Positions 24,214-34,419 of a stretch of 64,000 nucleotides of DNA are shown in pieces; the stretch's first letter is position 1, and each line of letters opens with the position of its first letter. Source of the stretch: Magnaporthiopsis rhizophila (Eukaryota > Ascomycota > Sordariomycetes > Magnaporthales > Magnaporthaceae); assembly GCA_003049465.1 (NCBI GenBank), contig PYSS01000140.1, forward strand, positions 1-64,000, given 5' to 3'. The position numbers and the translations under genes were made by a program. Below the pieces are notes generated by a model. That model ran no database searches. It saw only the letters and a program-made list of their open reading frames with translations, and had not been told where the DNA came from.

Positions 24214-25981
24214 ATGGACCGCAGCCTTGACGAGATTCTCGCCGAGCGCCAGGTTAGTCCACGCTTGGCGCGCCAATCCACTCGACCCATTTGCTTCAAT
24301 CTCTGACGTGTGTCCTGATCCCTCTCATCAGGCGAAGAACGGCGGCCGTTCCCGCGGCTCTCGCAACGGCGGAGGCGGAAACGGAGGTGGAGGCGGAGGA
24401 AGCCGACGGCGCGAGAGGCAAGATTATCCCCGAGACGGTGTCAGAAAGGTACGCTGTCCAACCACCCGACCCCCGAGCCAGGAGGCAGCAGGCAACAATG
24501 CGTTCTGACGCCAAACTGTCGCTCTTTACCTACCACTCTCCCCGCACCATCAGGTTGAACATCCTCATTTCCTTCCGAATGCCATCGTCAACTGTCCGTC
24601 GGTCGCCTCGGGCCGCAAGAGAGCAAGGTGCAATTCGAGCCTCTTCAACCGACATGTCTTGGCACCGGCCCAGCGACCGAGGGACCAAACTGCGTGAATT
24701 CCACCGCTAACGACGCCATCTATCATGTTATTCTTTGCCAACTCTCTAGTCATACCGAGACGAGCCTCGAAACCTTGATTCGTACGTGGAAGTTTCCAAA
24801 AATGTCTCAACTACACCGGTGAGGGAGTCGCGGAAATGCCTGGTGGCTAACAAGTATCTGTACTCTCCTAACAGCGAGTGGGTACACGATCGATTCGACG
24901 ATAATGGTGCGTACGGCGCACGGGGAGGGCACCCGACCTCCAGATTCCACGATCCAGGCCCGTCGCTGACAAGCGGTCAAACAGATTCCCGCAGAGGAAG
25001 GCTACCGCGCCGAAGAGCGGAGAGCGCGGAGCGAGAGTCCGGGTGAGCTCATGCTCGTCCTCACTTGGGGCCATGCTTTGATGACTAACGTGCAAATCGC
25101 CAGCAATGTTCACAGCGCCTCTAGGGGCACCAAGATTCGAGTCGATAACATCCACTATGATTTGAGCGAGGAGGACCTCCAAGTACGTTGGAGCCGGTTG
25201 CGGATTAAAACGCAAAACGCTTGATGTCCTCTTCTGTCCTCACTCCTCGACGAAATACTGACCTAGTCGATCGGTAGGGGCTCTTTAGCCGCATCGGCCC
25301 CATCCTTGAACTCGACCTTCTCTACGACCGCTCCGGTCGGTCCGAGGGCACGGCCTACGTTGTGTACGAGAGCTACAAGGATGCGACTCTTGCCGTCAAG
25401 GACTTTGATGGGGCCAACGCTGCAGGTAGGACTTGTGTGGATGGCTTGCATGTTGCTTTTGCTCAAGCCCTTGGCAGGCGTTTTACTAACATGTCAAAGG
25501 CCAACCCATTCGTCTCACCATACTCCCATCCGGTCCGTCTGGCCGCCGGAATCCGTTCGACACGGCGATCAAGCCTGGGAGACCCCTCTCGGAGCGCATT
25601 ACGGCCCCCTCGAGCCGGACTCGATCTTTGTCGCCGCGCCAGGAGCTGGAGGCAGATGCCGCTCGGAAGGGAATCGACAGATACATTCCTAGCGGCTCAC
25701 GCTCGCGCAGCCCGTACGCCCATTCCCGTCGGGAGGGCGGCCGTCGCCCCGGCGCCAGACGTGAGCGCGGAGGGCGATCGCAGCAGGGTGAAGAGGGAGG
25801 CGGTCGGGCCGAAAGAAACGCGCGCCCCAAAAAGACACAGGAGGAGCTTGACGCCGAGATGGAAGACTACTTCGGGGGTGGCGGTGGCGGTGCGGCGGCG
25901 GCGACGACGACGACTGCTGCTGCCGCTCCGGTGGCGAACGGCGGCCACGCTGGAGACGACGACATTGACATGATCGCGTGA
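24214..25981 (+). CDS. YRA1: mRNA export adaptor of the ALY/REF family (Yra1/Mlo3)
   Basis: Predicted CDS join(24214..24252,24332..24448,24750..24781,24875..24906,24985..25042,25104..25182,25278..25425,25500..25981), 328 aa. Layout: an N-terminal UAP56-binding-like motif (MDRSLDEILAERQ), an RGG-like Gly/Arg stretch, the segment RNLDSEWVHDRFDDN, one RRM (IRVDNIHYDLSEEDL for RNP2; RSEGTAYVVYE for RNP1), an Arg/Ser-rich region, and a C-terminal motif TQEELDAEMEDYF. Yra1/ALY bridges the TREX helicase Sub2/UAP56 and the export receptor Mex67 in the nucleus. Seven introns keep one continuous frame. Six are 61-95 nt, but intron 2 is 301 nt, and its retention would hit a stop at about 24506. Exons 3 and 4 are only 32 nt each. 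Confidence 0.92.
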
Positions 25982-26215
25982 GGGATTGGCAAGGGGCGGG
26001 GTCAAGGGAATGACAAGGAGGGGCTTGTCTACCTACTCTTGTTTCTTCAAACCGTTCGAAAAGCATGGGGTCATGTGGCTGTATCTGAGGTACAATTTCA
26101 AGTGTCCCTTTTGCCATTGGTGCTGCGCTGGGGGAGCTTCCTGTTGACGTCACGGAAACGCCATGCGCAGATATAGAAACTTGACATTACTAGGTTACTT
26201 ATCCATCAAAATGGA

Positions 26216-27289
26216 CTAGTCGGTCTTCTTCCTCTTCCGATCCATCCCCTCGCTCATGGCCTCGGCCACGTCCTGAACCGTGAGGCCCCGTTTCCTCTGG
26301 CCGACCTTTTCCTGCCCGAGGACGGTGTCGTGCGCGACAGTGCGAAAAACGGCGGCGGCGCCCTGGAACAGGGACGGCGGCTCGAAGCCGCCGTCGACGG
26401 CGTGCGTGTCGGCAATCTCCTCCATCTCGCGCACCCAGCGGTACGCCTTGGGCGGCATCGAGGTGACGGCCGACGCGGCCTGGCGGGCGCGGGCGGGCGC
26501 CAGCTCCGCCATGGCCCACTCGAGGTCGCCCAGCACGCCGAGGCGGTGTGCCGTCGTGTAGGCCTGGATGGCGATGGCGCTGAAGCCCTTGTTGAGCGAG
26601 GCGAAGCACATCTTGAGGCCGCTCGCGGCCCCGACGTCGGCCGAGATGTGGCGCGCCCGCAGCGTCGCCTCGAGCAGCGGGTCGTCGAGCGAGGCGAGCG
26701 AGTGCGGGCCCGACGTCGGCATTAGCGGCACCGTCCATTCGTCTTTTTCGTCTCCTCCCCCTCCTTTCTCCTTCGGCCGGCCCTCGCCGCTGCCGCCACT
26801 GCCCTTCTTGTTATTGTTGTTGTTGTTGGGCGGCGCCGGCGGTCCGCCCAGGATGCACCCGTCGATGAACCGCACGGGGACGCGGGCGCGGGCCACGTCG
26901 GCCGCCATGCGTCTGCACGTGGCGGGCGAGACGGCGTTCATGTCTGCAAAGTAGAGCGGCCTGCCGTCATCACCCTCGCCCTCCCCGTTGTTGTTGTGCG
27001 TCTTGGAGAAGGCCATGGCGTCGAGGACGCGCTGCAGCGTCGCGGCCGCGTCCGCCGGCGGCACCACGGACAGCACCACGTCGGCCCAGTCGACGAGCTC
27101 GAGGTCCGTCTTGAAAAGCGTGGCGCCCGACGACCGCGCCCGCTCGGCCGTGTCGGCGCTACGGCCCGAGCAGTTGGTCGCGACGGGGAACCCCCGGTCG
27201 ATGAGCAGCCTCGCGATGCCGGCGCCCATGTCGCCCAGCGAGAGGATGGCGACTTTGGCCCTGGTGGGTGAGGGGCCTGGAGGACTCAT
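26216..27289 (-). CDS. 6-phosphogluconate dehydrogenase-like NAD(P)-binding oxidoreductase (DUF1932 type)
   Basis: Single-exon CDS, 357 aa, starting at the first in-frame ATG. The N-terminal Rossmann fold begins AKVAILSLGDMGAGIARLLIDRGF, with a G-x-x-G-x-G nucleotide loop. Typical features follow: ADVVLSVVPPADA and a substrate-region segment FIDGCILGGPP. The C-terminal helical domain (ASGLKMCFASLNKGFSAIAIQA) is the DUF1932 type found in beta-hydroxyacid dehydrogenase relatives. The substrate is unknown. A low-complexity insert, with an Asn run followed by Gly/Lys/Glu repeats at about residues 150-182, separates the domains and is encoded by an AAC-type microsatellite. It is probably a surface loop. 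Confidence 0.85.
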   Translation of the reverse strand: MSPPGPSPTRAKVAILSLGDMGAGIARLLIDRGFPVATNCSGRSADTAERARSSGATLFKTDLELVDWADVVLSVVPPADAAATLQRVLDAMAFSKTHNNNGEGEGDDGRPLYFADMNAVSPATCRRMAADVARARVPVRFIDGCILGGPPAPPNNNNNNKKGSGGSGEGRPKEKGGGGDEKDEWTVPLMPTSGPHSLASLDDPLLEATLRARHISADVGAASGLKMCFASLNKGFSAIAIQAYTTAHRLGVLGDLEWAMAELAPARARQAASAVTSMPPKAYRWVREMEEIADTHAVDGGFEPPSLFQGAAAVFRTVAHDTVLGQEKVGQRKRGLTVQDVAEAMSEGMDRKRKKTD

Positions 27290-27882
27290 TGCGACTGTGG
27301 TTCTTCCTTTCGATGCGTCTCTCAGAGGCTTGCGACGTGGTCCGGGGGGAGGTGCAAAATAGAGCCTCGTCAAGATTGCTTGCTCGTTTGGTGCAAAGTA
27401 GGATAGACCCTGCTAGGGTACAGATGCCTAGGTGATTTTGGTAACCGACTGGACAAAGGTGTTTTGTTCAGGGAAGTGATGTGCCGTGGTAGGTGGTTAC
27501 CGCAACGGCAGCGGCGTGTCTGAGTCTCTTGTGAGCGCGGGGTCACGGGAGGTGGGAGATATCGCAGGATGACAAAGCACGAAATGCGAGTTTGAAGTTT
27601 GACATCCCGCGAATGTGAGGAGCCCGACGAGGAGCAAGACTGACCAACATATCTAATCTAGCGCACCGATGGGTTTGGATTCCGTGAATTGCCTGCTGTA
27701 TGCAAACAACCCTTCATATATGCTTCCTGGGGTTCATGTTAGACGTTAGGCATGTATCTTACATCGGGAATAGTTACATCTATGTTGCTTCCGAAGCACA
27801 TCGGCTCGCGCACGACTATACACCCTCCTTGGCAGATAATGTTTTTCTGTGGATGCGAAACACACATGGCCGATCTATTCAA
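27290..27882. other. Intergenic region, dehydrogenase promoter
   Basis: This is the upstream region of the minus-strand dehydrogenase and the 3' flank of the following minus-strand gene. Small open frames near 27700-27960 show no family signal. No gene is supported. Confidence 0.5.
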
Positions 27883-29570
27883 TCATATCCACCGACTCGT
27901 CCCCTGCCACACATGTGCATTTGGAACGTCAACCTTGGTCAGCGTAGTGTGCGGTCTTGACCCTCTGGCAGCCTCAGAGCCAGCCCCCGATTCGAGGCTG
28001 AGGAAAATCCCATTGCTCGAAAGGGCGCCAAAGTGGCCGGCGGCCAACCAGGCAGATGACGGTGTGGGTTCTGCCTTCTCGTCTCCCTCGATCTGGGCTG
28101 GTGTAGTTCCAAGCACCAGTGACGGTAACCTTCCACCGGCTTGATTCGTCGAGCCCGTCGACAGCAGCGGCATGGGCTCAACAAGGAACTGAACATATGA
28201 CCCAGGAGTGGCCAGACCGTCGGCTGTGGCCTCGCCCCCAAAGGATGCGATGAAGCTTTCCAGGTCCTGTGCCCCAGACGAGGAATATCTCGTCTCCGGA
28301 TCAAGAGACAGAAGGCCTCGCTTGGCGCCCCAACCGCCCCCGCCGCTCACTGCACACCGAAGTTAGCGTGGAGCGCCCACAACAAGACTATCGCATGCGC
28401 AATGAGTCGTCGGATACACTTACGGACTCTATGCAGTCGGCCTCCGTCGGCAAGCACCTTGGAAAAGTTCCTCGCAAACTCATCGGCCGCCTCATGCTCA
28501 GACTTGAAGGAGACCATACACCCAAAGAACTTGACCAGAAAGTCGAGGCAAGCCGAGTTTGGAGGCACAACCAGGGCCCAGGTCCGGTTGGAGACGGGGA
28601 TACCGGGCAGGCGCCGTGAGCGTTTGGCGATGATGTCGTGCATCGAGGTCTCTAGCTCCTCCGACGCCGGCCGCGGGTTCTCCTTACCGTCCATGCTCCC
28701 GTGCGCCTCGACTTCGCGCACGATGTTGCCCAACCCGGCGATGATCTTCCTCGGCGGGGTGAGCGGGAAAAGCGGGGTCGAGACGTCGGCATGTGACTGT
28801 ATGCTTTGCTCGGTTGCGGCCGCTATCCTCTGCGTCTCCTTCTCGAAAGCGTCGACGAGGGTCAGCGCGTCCGTGGAGGAGGCTCCGGCGCTGCCGGCTC
28901 GCCATCGGCTGGCCAGCAGTGTAAAGGGCCTCGCGTTCTCAAAGACGGTGTTGGCTAGGGGCAACGTGACGTCAACGGGACGAAAATCCCCGAGAAATGG
29001 GCTGAGGCGCACCGAGAGGGCCGGACGGGCTTCCTCGTTGAGCTGGCGCAGCGACGCCGTTGGGGCTTCGCGATCCCAGAGCCCCGGCAGGATGGTGGCA
29101 GCATCGCCCTGCAGGATGGAGAGGCCGCTGGAGGGCGGTCCTCTGGGAGACCGTGGACACAGGCCATCTACCGCGGCGGTTAAAACGCTCAGCTCCTGGT
29201 CTGAGCCGCCGGCATTGGGGTGGAGCTGTTGAAGGAGCGCCGACATGAAGTCTGTATCGTCGAGCCATCTCGACAGGTCCTTGGAAACGAGTATGGCAGA
29301 GGCGTTGGGACTTGGAGATCCGGGAGGAGCCTTATCCCTCAACGCCACGCGGTCGAGAACGCTTTGCTATACCAGCGTGTTAGTAGGGATGTTCCTGAGG
29401 TAATCGTCGTGGAGCACCCCTACCTTGGAAACCGCCTGATTAGTCAGGATCGAGAAGCGGTCTCGGGCCCTGTTCATGCTCAATTTTGATGTCCATCGTC
29501 GTCTGAACGCCCGACAAGAAGGGCGTCTGCCAGCCCAGACAGCGGGTGCGTGTGCGGCAGAGAATAGCAT
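27883..29570 (-). CDS. Uncharacterised protein, probably mitochondrial
   Basis: Predicted CDS complement(join(27883..28349,28424..29366,29424..29570)), 518 aa. I do not recognise the family. The N-terminus (MLFSAAHAPAVWAGRRPSCRAFRRRW) is rich in Arg, Ala and Ser with no acidic residue, as in a mitochondrial presequence. The body alternates alpha/beta-like segments (ELSVLTAAVDGLCP, GLSILQGDAATILPGLW, TWALVVPPN). Near the C-terminus is a Gly-rich motif, LSGGGGWGAKRGLLSLDPE, created across the last intron. That Gly-rich turn followed by a hydrophobic strand looks conserved and may be an active or binding site. Both splice junctions keep phase and have good donors. Function is unknown. Confidence 0.75.
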
Positions 29571-30124
29571 CTTGTGGAGTCATAGGATGTTGGTGTCGAG
29601 GTTTAAAAGCGATTGGTGAGCCAGTCGGAGGCCACGGAGTTCATGATGGCACTTGCCAGCGAAGCATCTCAATTAATTAAATCCGGAATTACTGATCTGC
29701 AGGCCAGTACCAGCGATGGTATAATTTTAAACGGAACCGTTAGGTGTATTGATTATGAAATCATTTTATTAATTGTACAGCATGAGGTTCTTTTCTTGCT
29801 CTTCGATCAATCTCGTGAGAGACTCAAGGCAACATGAGTTGATGCAACCACTCCTGATCCCTGTTGTTAACCTGCCAGGGTTCAAGCGCCAGATCAAGCC
29901 TCCCCCGCTATTGTGGCGGGAGCTCAGTGGTGGCTTTGCCGCCAATTTACCCAATTGGGCGCCGTAAAGCACCTGTTTAAGCTGCGACTGTCGAGCTCTT
30001 CTGCTCTGTGACTGATGACTCTTTGTGCAGGTCCAGAATCCCAACGCCCGCCCCTAATGAACGAGGAGGAGTCACACGGCTGCAACAGCGTGTGCCGGCA
30101 GAAATATCTGCCCTTCTTCCCCGC
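29571..30124. other. Divergent promoter with an AT-rich island
   Basis: This region separates the unknown mitochondrial protein gene (-) from valyl-tRNA synthetase (+). An island at about 29655-29830 is clearly AT-richer than its surroundings and contains TTAATTAA. A 74-codon open frame crosses it but resembles no known protein. Confidence 0.5.
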
Positions 30125-33100
30125 ATGAATAGCGTGTGCCGCCTGTCCACCACAACCACCGCCACCACGTCCCGTCTCCTTTTCCGCGCGCTCTTGGTGC
30201 GCCAGCCACCAAAAGTTTGCCCTAGACCATTCTCGCTGCGACGAGCCACCATGGCCACCGATAGCGCCCGCGGGAATCCCAGTGAGTCCTCTTTGCGCCC
30301 AGTTCTTGCGGCGCCCTGGGAGCTCCGAGACGCGCTCCATTGGCTGACCAGCGTCCTGCTCCTTCTCCAGTCGCCTCCGAGAAGGGCCCGGCCACTGGCA
30401 CGCCTCCTCCTGTGGGCGCCGAGGCCAAGACCGCCGTCGAGAACACGCCTGCGACTGGAACCCAAGGCACCCATGCCACCGGCCAGGACGCCGGCGCCGC
30501 CCCGGGGCCCCCGGCCAAGGTGAAGACGGCCAAGGAGTGTAAGTCGGCAGCCGCCTCTTCCCTTTGGTAGAGTAGGCCCCCAATTGACAAGGTGTGGTAG
30601 TGGAGAAGGAGAGGAAAAAAGCCGAGAAGCAGGCGAAGTTCGACCAGAAGAAGGCCGCCGCGGCAAAGGCCACGCCCGCCGCCGGCGCAGCGGACAAGGC
30701 CAAGGAGAAGAAGGCAAAGGCAAAGGCGGAGGAGCCCGCCCTCCCCCCTTACGAGAACGACACCCCGGCCGGCGAGAAGAAGCGGATCCGCCCCTTCAGC
30801 GACCCTTACTACACAGCCTATAACCCTGTCGCCGTCGAGGCAGCCTGGTACGAGTGGTGGGAGAAGGAGGGTTTCTTCAAGCCCGAGTTCACCAAGGAGG
30901 GCAAGGTCAAGGAGGAGGGCTCCTTTGTCATTGTCCACCCGCCACCAAATGGTACGTATTCGCGCGGTGTTTCCCGGCTCACGCTCACCAGCTCGCTCTT
31001 CTAAGTATCCCTGCTCTTCCATGAGCTTGAGCTGACTTCGCACCTCGTGCGCGCCCTTTCAGTCACTGGTGCACTGCACATGGGCCACGCTCTCGGCGAC
31101 AGCTTGCAGGACCTGATGATCCGGTGGAATAGGATGCGGGGCAAGACCACGCTCTGGCTTCCCGGCTGCGACCACGCTGGAATCGCCACGCAAACCGTCG
31201 TGGAGAACATGCTGTGGAGGAGGGAGCAGAAGACGCGCCACGACCTGGGTCGCGCCAAGTTCATCGAGAAGGTCTGGGACTGGAAGGATGATTACCACCA
31301 GCGCATCAACAATGCCCTCCGCAAGATGGGTGGCAGCTTTGACTGGTCCAGGGAGGCCTTCACCATGGATGCAAACCTGACGGCCGCTGTGAGCGAGACC
31401 TTCGTCAAGTTGCACGAGGAGGGCATCATCTACCGTGCCAACAGGCTGGTCAACTGGTGCACCAAGCTCAACACGGCTTTGTCCAACCTTGAGGTCGACA
31501 ACAAGGAGATCTCGGGCAGGACATTGCTCGACGTACCTGGCTATGCTAAGAAGGTCGAGTTTGGTGTCATTGTGTACTTCAAGTACCCTCTCGAAGGCTC
31601 TGATGAACACATTACCGTTGCCACTACGCGTATAGAGACTATGCTCGGAGACACCGGTAAGCCCGTCTCCGTTTCCAAGAGACAGCTCGCGGTCCCCTTT
31701 TGCAGTGCTCCGCAGGATACTGACTGCTACAGGAATTGCCGTGCATCCCGACGATGCGCGTTACAAGCATCTTGTTGGCAAGAATGCCGTGCACCCCTTC
31801 ATCCCAGGTCGCAAGCTCCCCATTGTGGCCGATCCTTCGGTCGAGATGGAGTTTGGTACTGGCGCTGTCAAGTTAACACCGGCTCACGACCCCAATGATT
31901 TCGCCATGGGTCAGACTCACAAGCTCCAGTTCATCAACATCCTGACCGACGACGGCTTGATGAATGAAAACACAGGCCCCTACCAGGGCCAGAAGCGGTT
32001 CGATGTGCGGTACACCATCCAGGACGACCTCAAGAAGGCGGGCCTCTACGTGGACAAGAAGGACAACCCCATGGCGCTGCCCATGTGCCAGCGAAGCAAG
32101 GACATCATCGAGCCCCTGCTGAAGCCGCAATGGTGGGTTCGCATGAAGGAGATGGCGGCCAACGCCGTTGAGGCCGTCAAGGACGGTCGCATCAAGATCA
32201 AGCCGCAGTCGTCCGAGAAGAGCTTCTACCACTGGATGGCCACCATCAACGACTGGTGCATTTCCCGCCAGCTCTGGTGGGGTCACCAGTGCCCGGTCTA
32301 CTTCGCCGAGGTCGAGGGCGCTGAGGACGGTGGCGACCGGTCCGACAACAACCTGTGGTTTGCCGGCCGCACCGAAGAGGAGGCCGAGGAGAAGGCGAAG
32401 AAGGCACTGGCCGGCAAGAAGTTCAAGCTTGTCCGTGACGAAGACGTGCTCGACACGTGGTTCAGCTCCGGGCTCTGGCCCTTCTCCACGTTGGGGTGGC
32501 CCAACAGCTCGGCTGAGGACCTGCAAAGGCTGTACCCGACCAGCGTCCTCGAGACGGGTTGGGATATTCTGTTCTTCTGGATTGCCCGCATGGTCATGCT
32601 CGGCATCAAGGTGACAGGCCAGGTCCCCTTCAACGAGGTTTACTGCCACTCCCTCGTCAGGGATAGTGAGGGCCGGAAGATGTCCAAGTCTCTGGGCAAT
32701 GTCATCGACCCCCTCGACGTCATCAGCGGCATCAAGCTCGATGACCTGCACGCCAAGCTCCTTACCGGGAACCTCAACCCGACCGAGGTGGAGAAGGCCA
32801 CCAAGTACCAGAAGCAGGCCTTCCCTGCCGGCATCCCCGAGTGCGGCGCCGACGCGCTGAGGTTCTGCATGATCAACTACACGACGGGAGGTGGCGACAT
32901 CAACTTTGACATCAAGGTCATGCACGCCTTCCGCCGTTTCTCCAACAAGATCTGGCAGGCGTCCAAGTACGTGCTCGGCAAGCTTGAGAACTACCCGGAC
33001 TTTGTACCGCGCGAGACGAGGAAACTTGGGGGCAAGGAGTCGCTGGCCGAGCTGTGGATCCTGCACAAGATGAACCAGGCGACCAAGGGCATCAATGAGG

Positions 33101-33994
33101 CACTTGCCGACCGCGAGTTCATGAAGTCGAGCCAGCTCGTATACGCCTATTGGTACGGCCAGCTGTGCGACGTCTTCATCGAGAACTCCAAGACGCTGCT
33201 GCAGGACGGGTCTGCCGAAGAGCAAGAGTCGGCCATGCAGACCCTGTACAGCGCCCTCGAGGCGGCCCTGCTGCTGATCCACCCCTTCATGCCGTTCGTG
33301 ACGGAGGAGCTCTGGCAGCGTCTACCCCGTCGCAAGGGAGACCCCACAAAGTCCATCGTCATCGCCAGCTACCCGCAGCACGACGAGGCGCTCGAGAACC
33401 CGTCGGCCGAGACGGCTTACGAGCTGGTCCTTGACTGCTCCAAGGGCATTCGGTCCCTGATGGCCGAGTATGCACTGAAGGACGAAGCCCAAGGTACGTA
33501 ACATGACCGAACCAGGTTACCCACTTGGAACTTGTGTGGCACGCGCCGGTGGACTGACATATCATGACCCGATTTTGTCCTCAACAGTGTACATCCAAGT
33601 GTACGACGAGACGTCGCTCAAGACGGCGCAGGCGGAGCTGCAGTCCATCAAGTCGCTCTCGGGCAAGGGCGTGACGTCGGTCGAAGTGATCAAGGGCGAG
33701 GCCGGCCGGCCAGCTGGTTGCGTCGTCTTCCCCGTGTCGGCCGCTGCCGCCGTCTTCTTGCACGTCAAGGGCCGTGTCGACATCGACGCCGAGATCGCCA
33801 AGGCGACCAAGAAGCTGGAGAAGACCGGGGGCCAGATTGAGCGCCAGCGCAAGCTCATCAATGACCCCAAGTATATTGAGAAGGTGAGCTCGGAGCTGCA
33901 AGAGGCGGATCGCAAGAAGCTGGTCGATCTCGAGAGCGAGGCGGATGGCTTCAAGGCCACCATCAAGCAGTTTGAGGACCTGAAGCTGGAGTGA
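30125..33994 (+). CDS. VAS1: Valyl-tRNA synthetase, likely dual cytosolic and mitochondrial
   Basis: Predicted CDS join(30125..30281,30371..30538,30601..30951,31063..31656,31733..33493,33588..33994), 1145 aa. It charges tRNA-Val with valine and edits mischarged Thr. The class I signatures are HMGH (VTGALHMGHAL) and KMSKS (GRKMSKSLGN). The editing domain, anticodon-binding domain and C-terminal coiled coil with KKLEKTGGQIERQRK are in the normal order. Two starts lie in the same frame. ATG 30125 adds a 42-residue Arg/Ser/Thr-rich, acid-free presequence. ATG 30251 (context CACCATGGCC, near-ideal) begins MATDSARGNP. Yeast VAS1 makes both forms in this way from one gene. A Lys/Ala-rich eukaryote-type N-terminal extension follows. 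Confidence 0.96.
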
Positions 33995-34419
33995 GGCCAT
34001 CTTAAAACATGTAGTCGGGTAGTCCTAGACTAGAGATTAGGGTTCAGTTCGGGTATAATCAAAGAGGAAGAAAAAAGTAAAACAGGTACAATTCGTCCGT
34101 GTATTCCGCTTCCAAATGTCCAAAACGGAAGCCACGCGGAGGGGCCTGTCATCCAAACTAAAGCTAACGAAATAAGATGGACAAAATAACAAGCCAAAGT
34201 GAATAAATAATAATATGTGGTCTACCGACAACACCGACGCTGGTAGATTTGAGTAAGAAACTCGAGAATTTCGGCTGGAAAAATGACTTGGAGATAGAAA
34301 ACCCAACAAAGTCTATGATGTAAGGAGACAGCATAATGTCCATGGTTCCCGGTATACATGTTATGAGCATGAGCTCGTAGTATAGCAAAAATGAAACATA
34401 TATAAAAATAGGACACAAA
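33995..34419. other. Convergent 3' intergenic region
   Basis: This AT-rich stretch is the shared 3' flank of VAS1 (+) and the F-box/CaaX gene (-). It contains no coding signal. Confidence 0.55.

Noticed and set aside
31873..33282. 469-codon open frame antisense to valyl-tRNA synthetase
   Set aside because: It mirrors the GC-rich, C-ending codons of the VAS1 exon. It has no family signal, and the sense strand is unambiguous.
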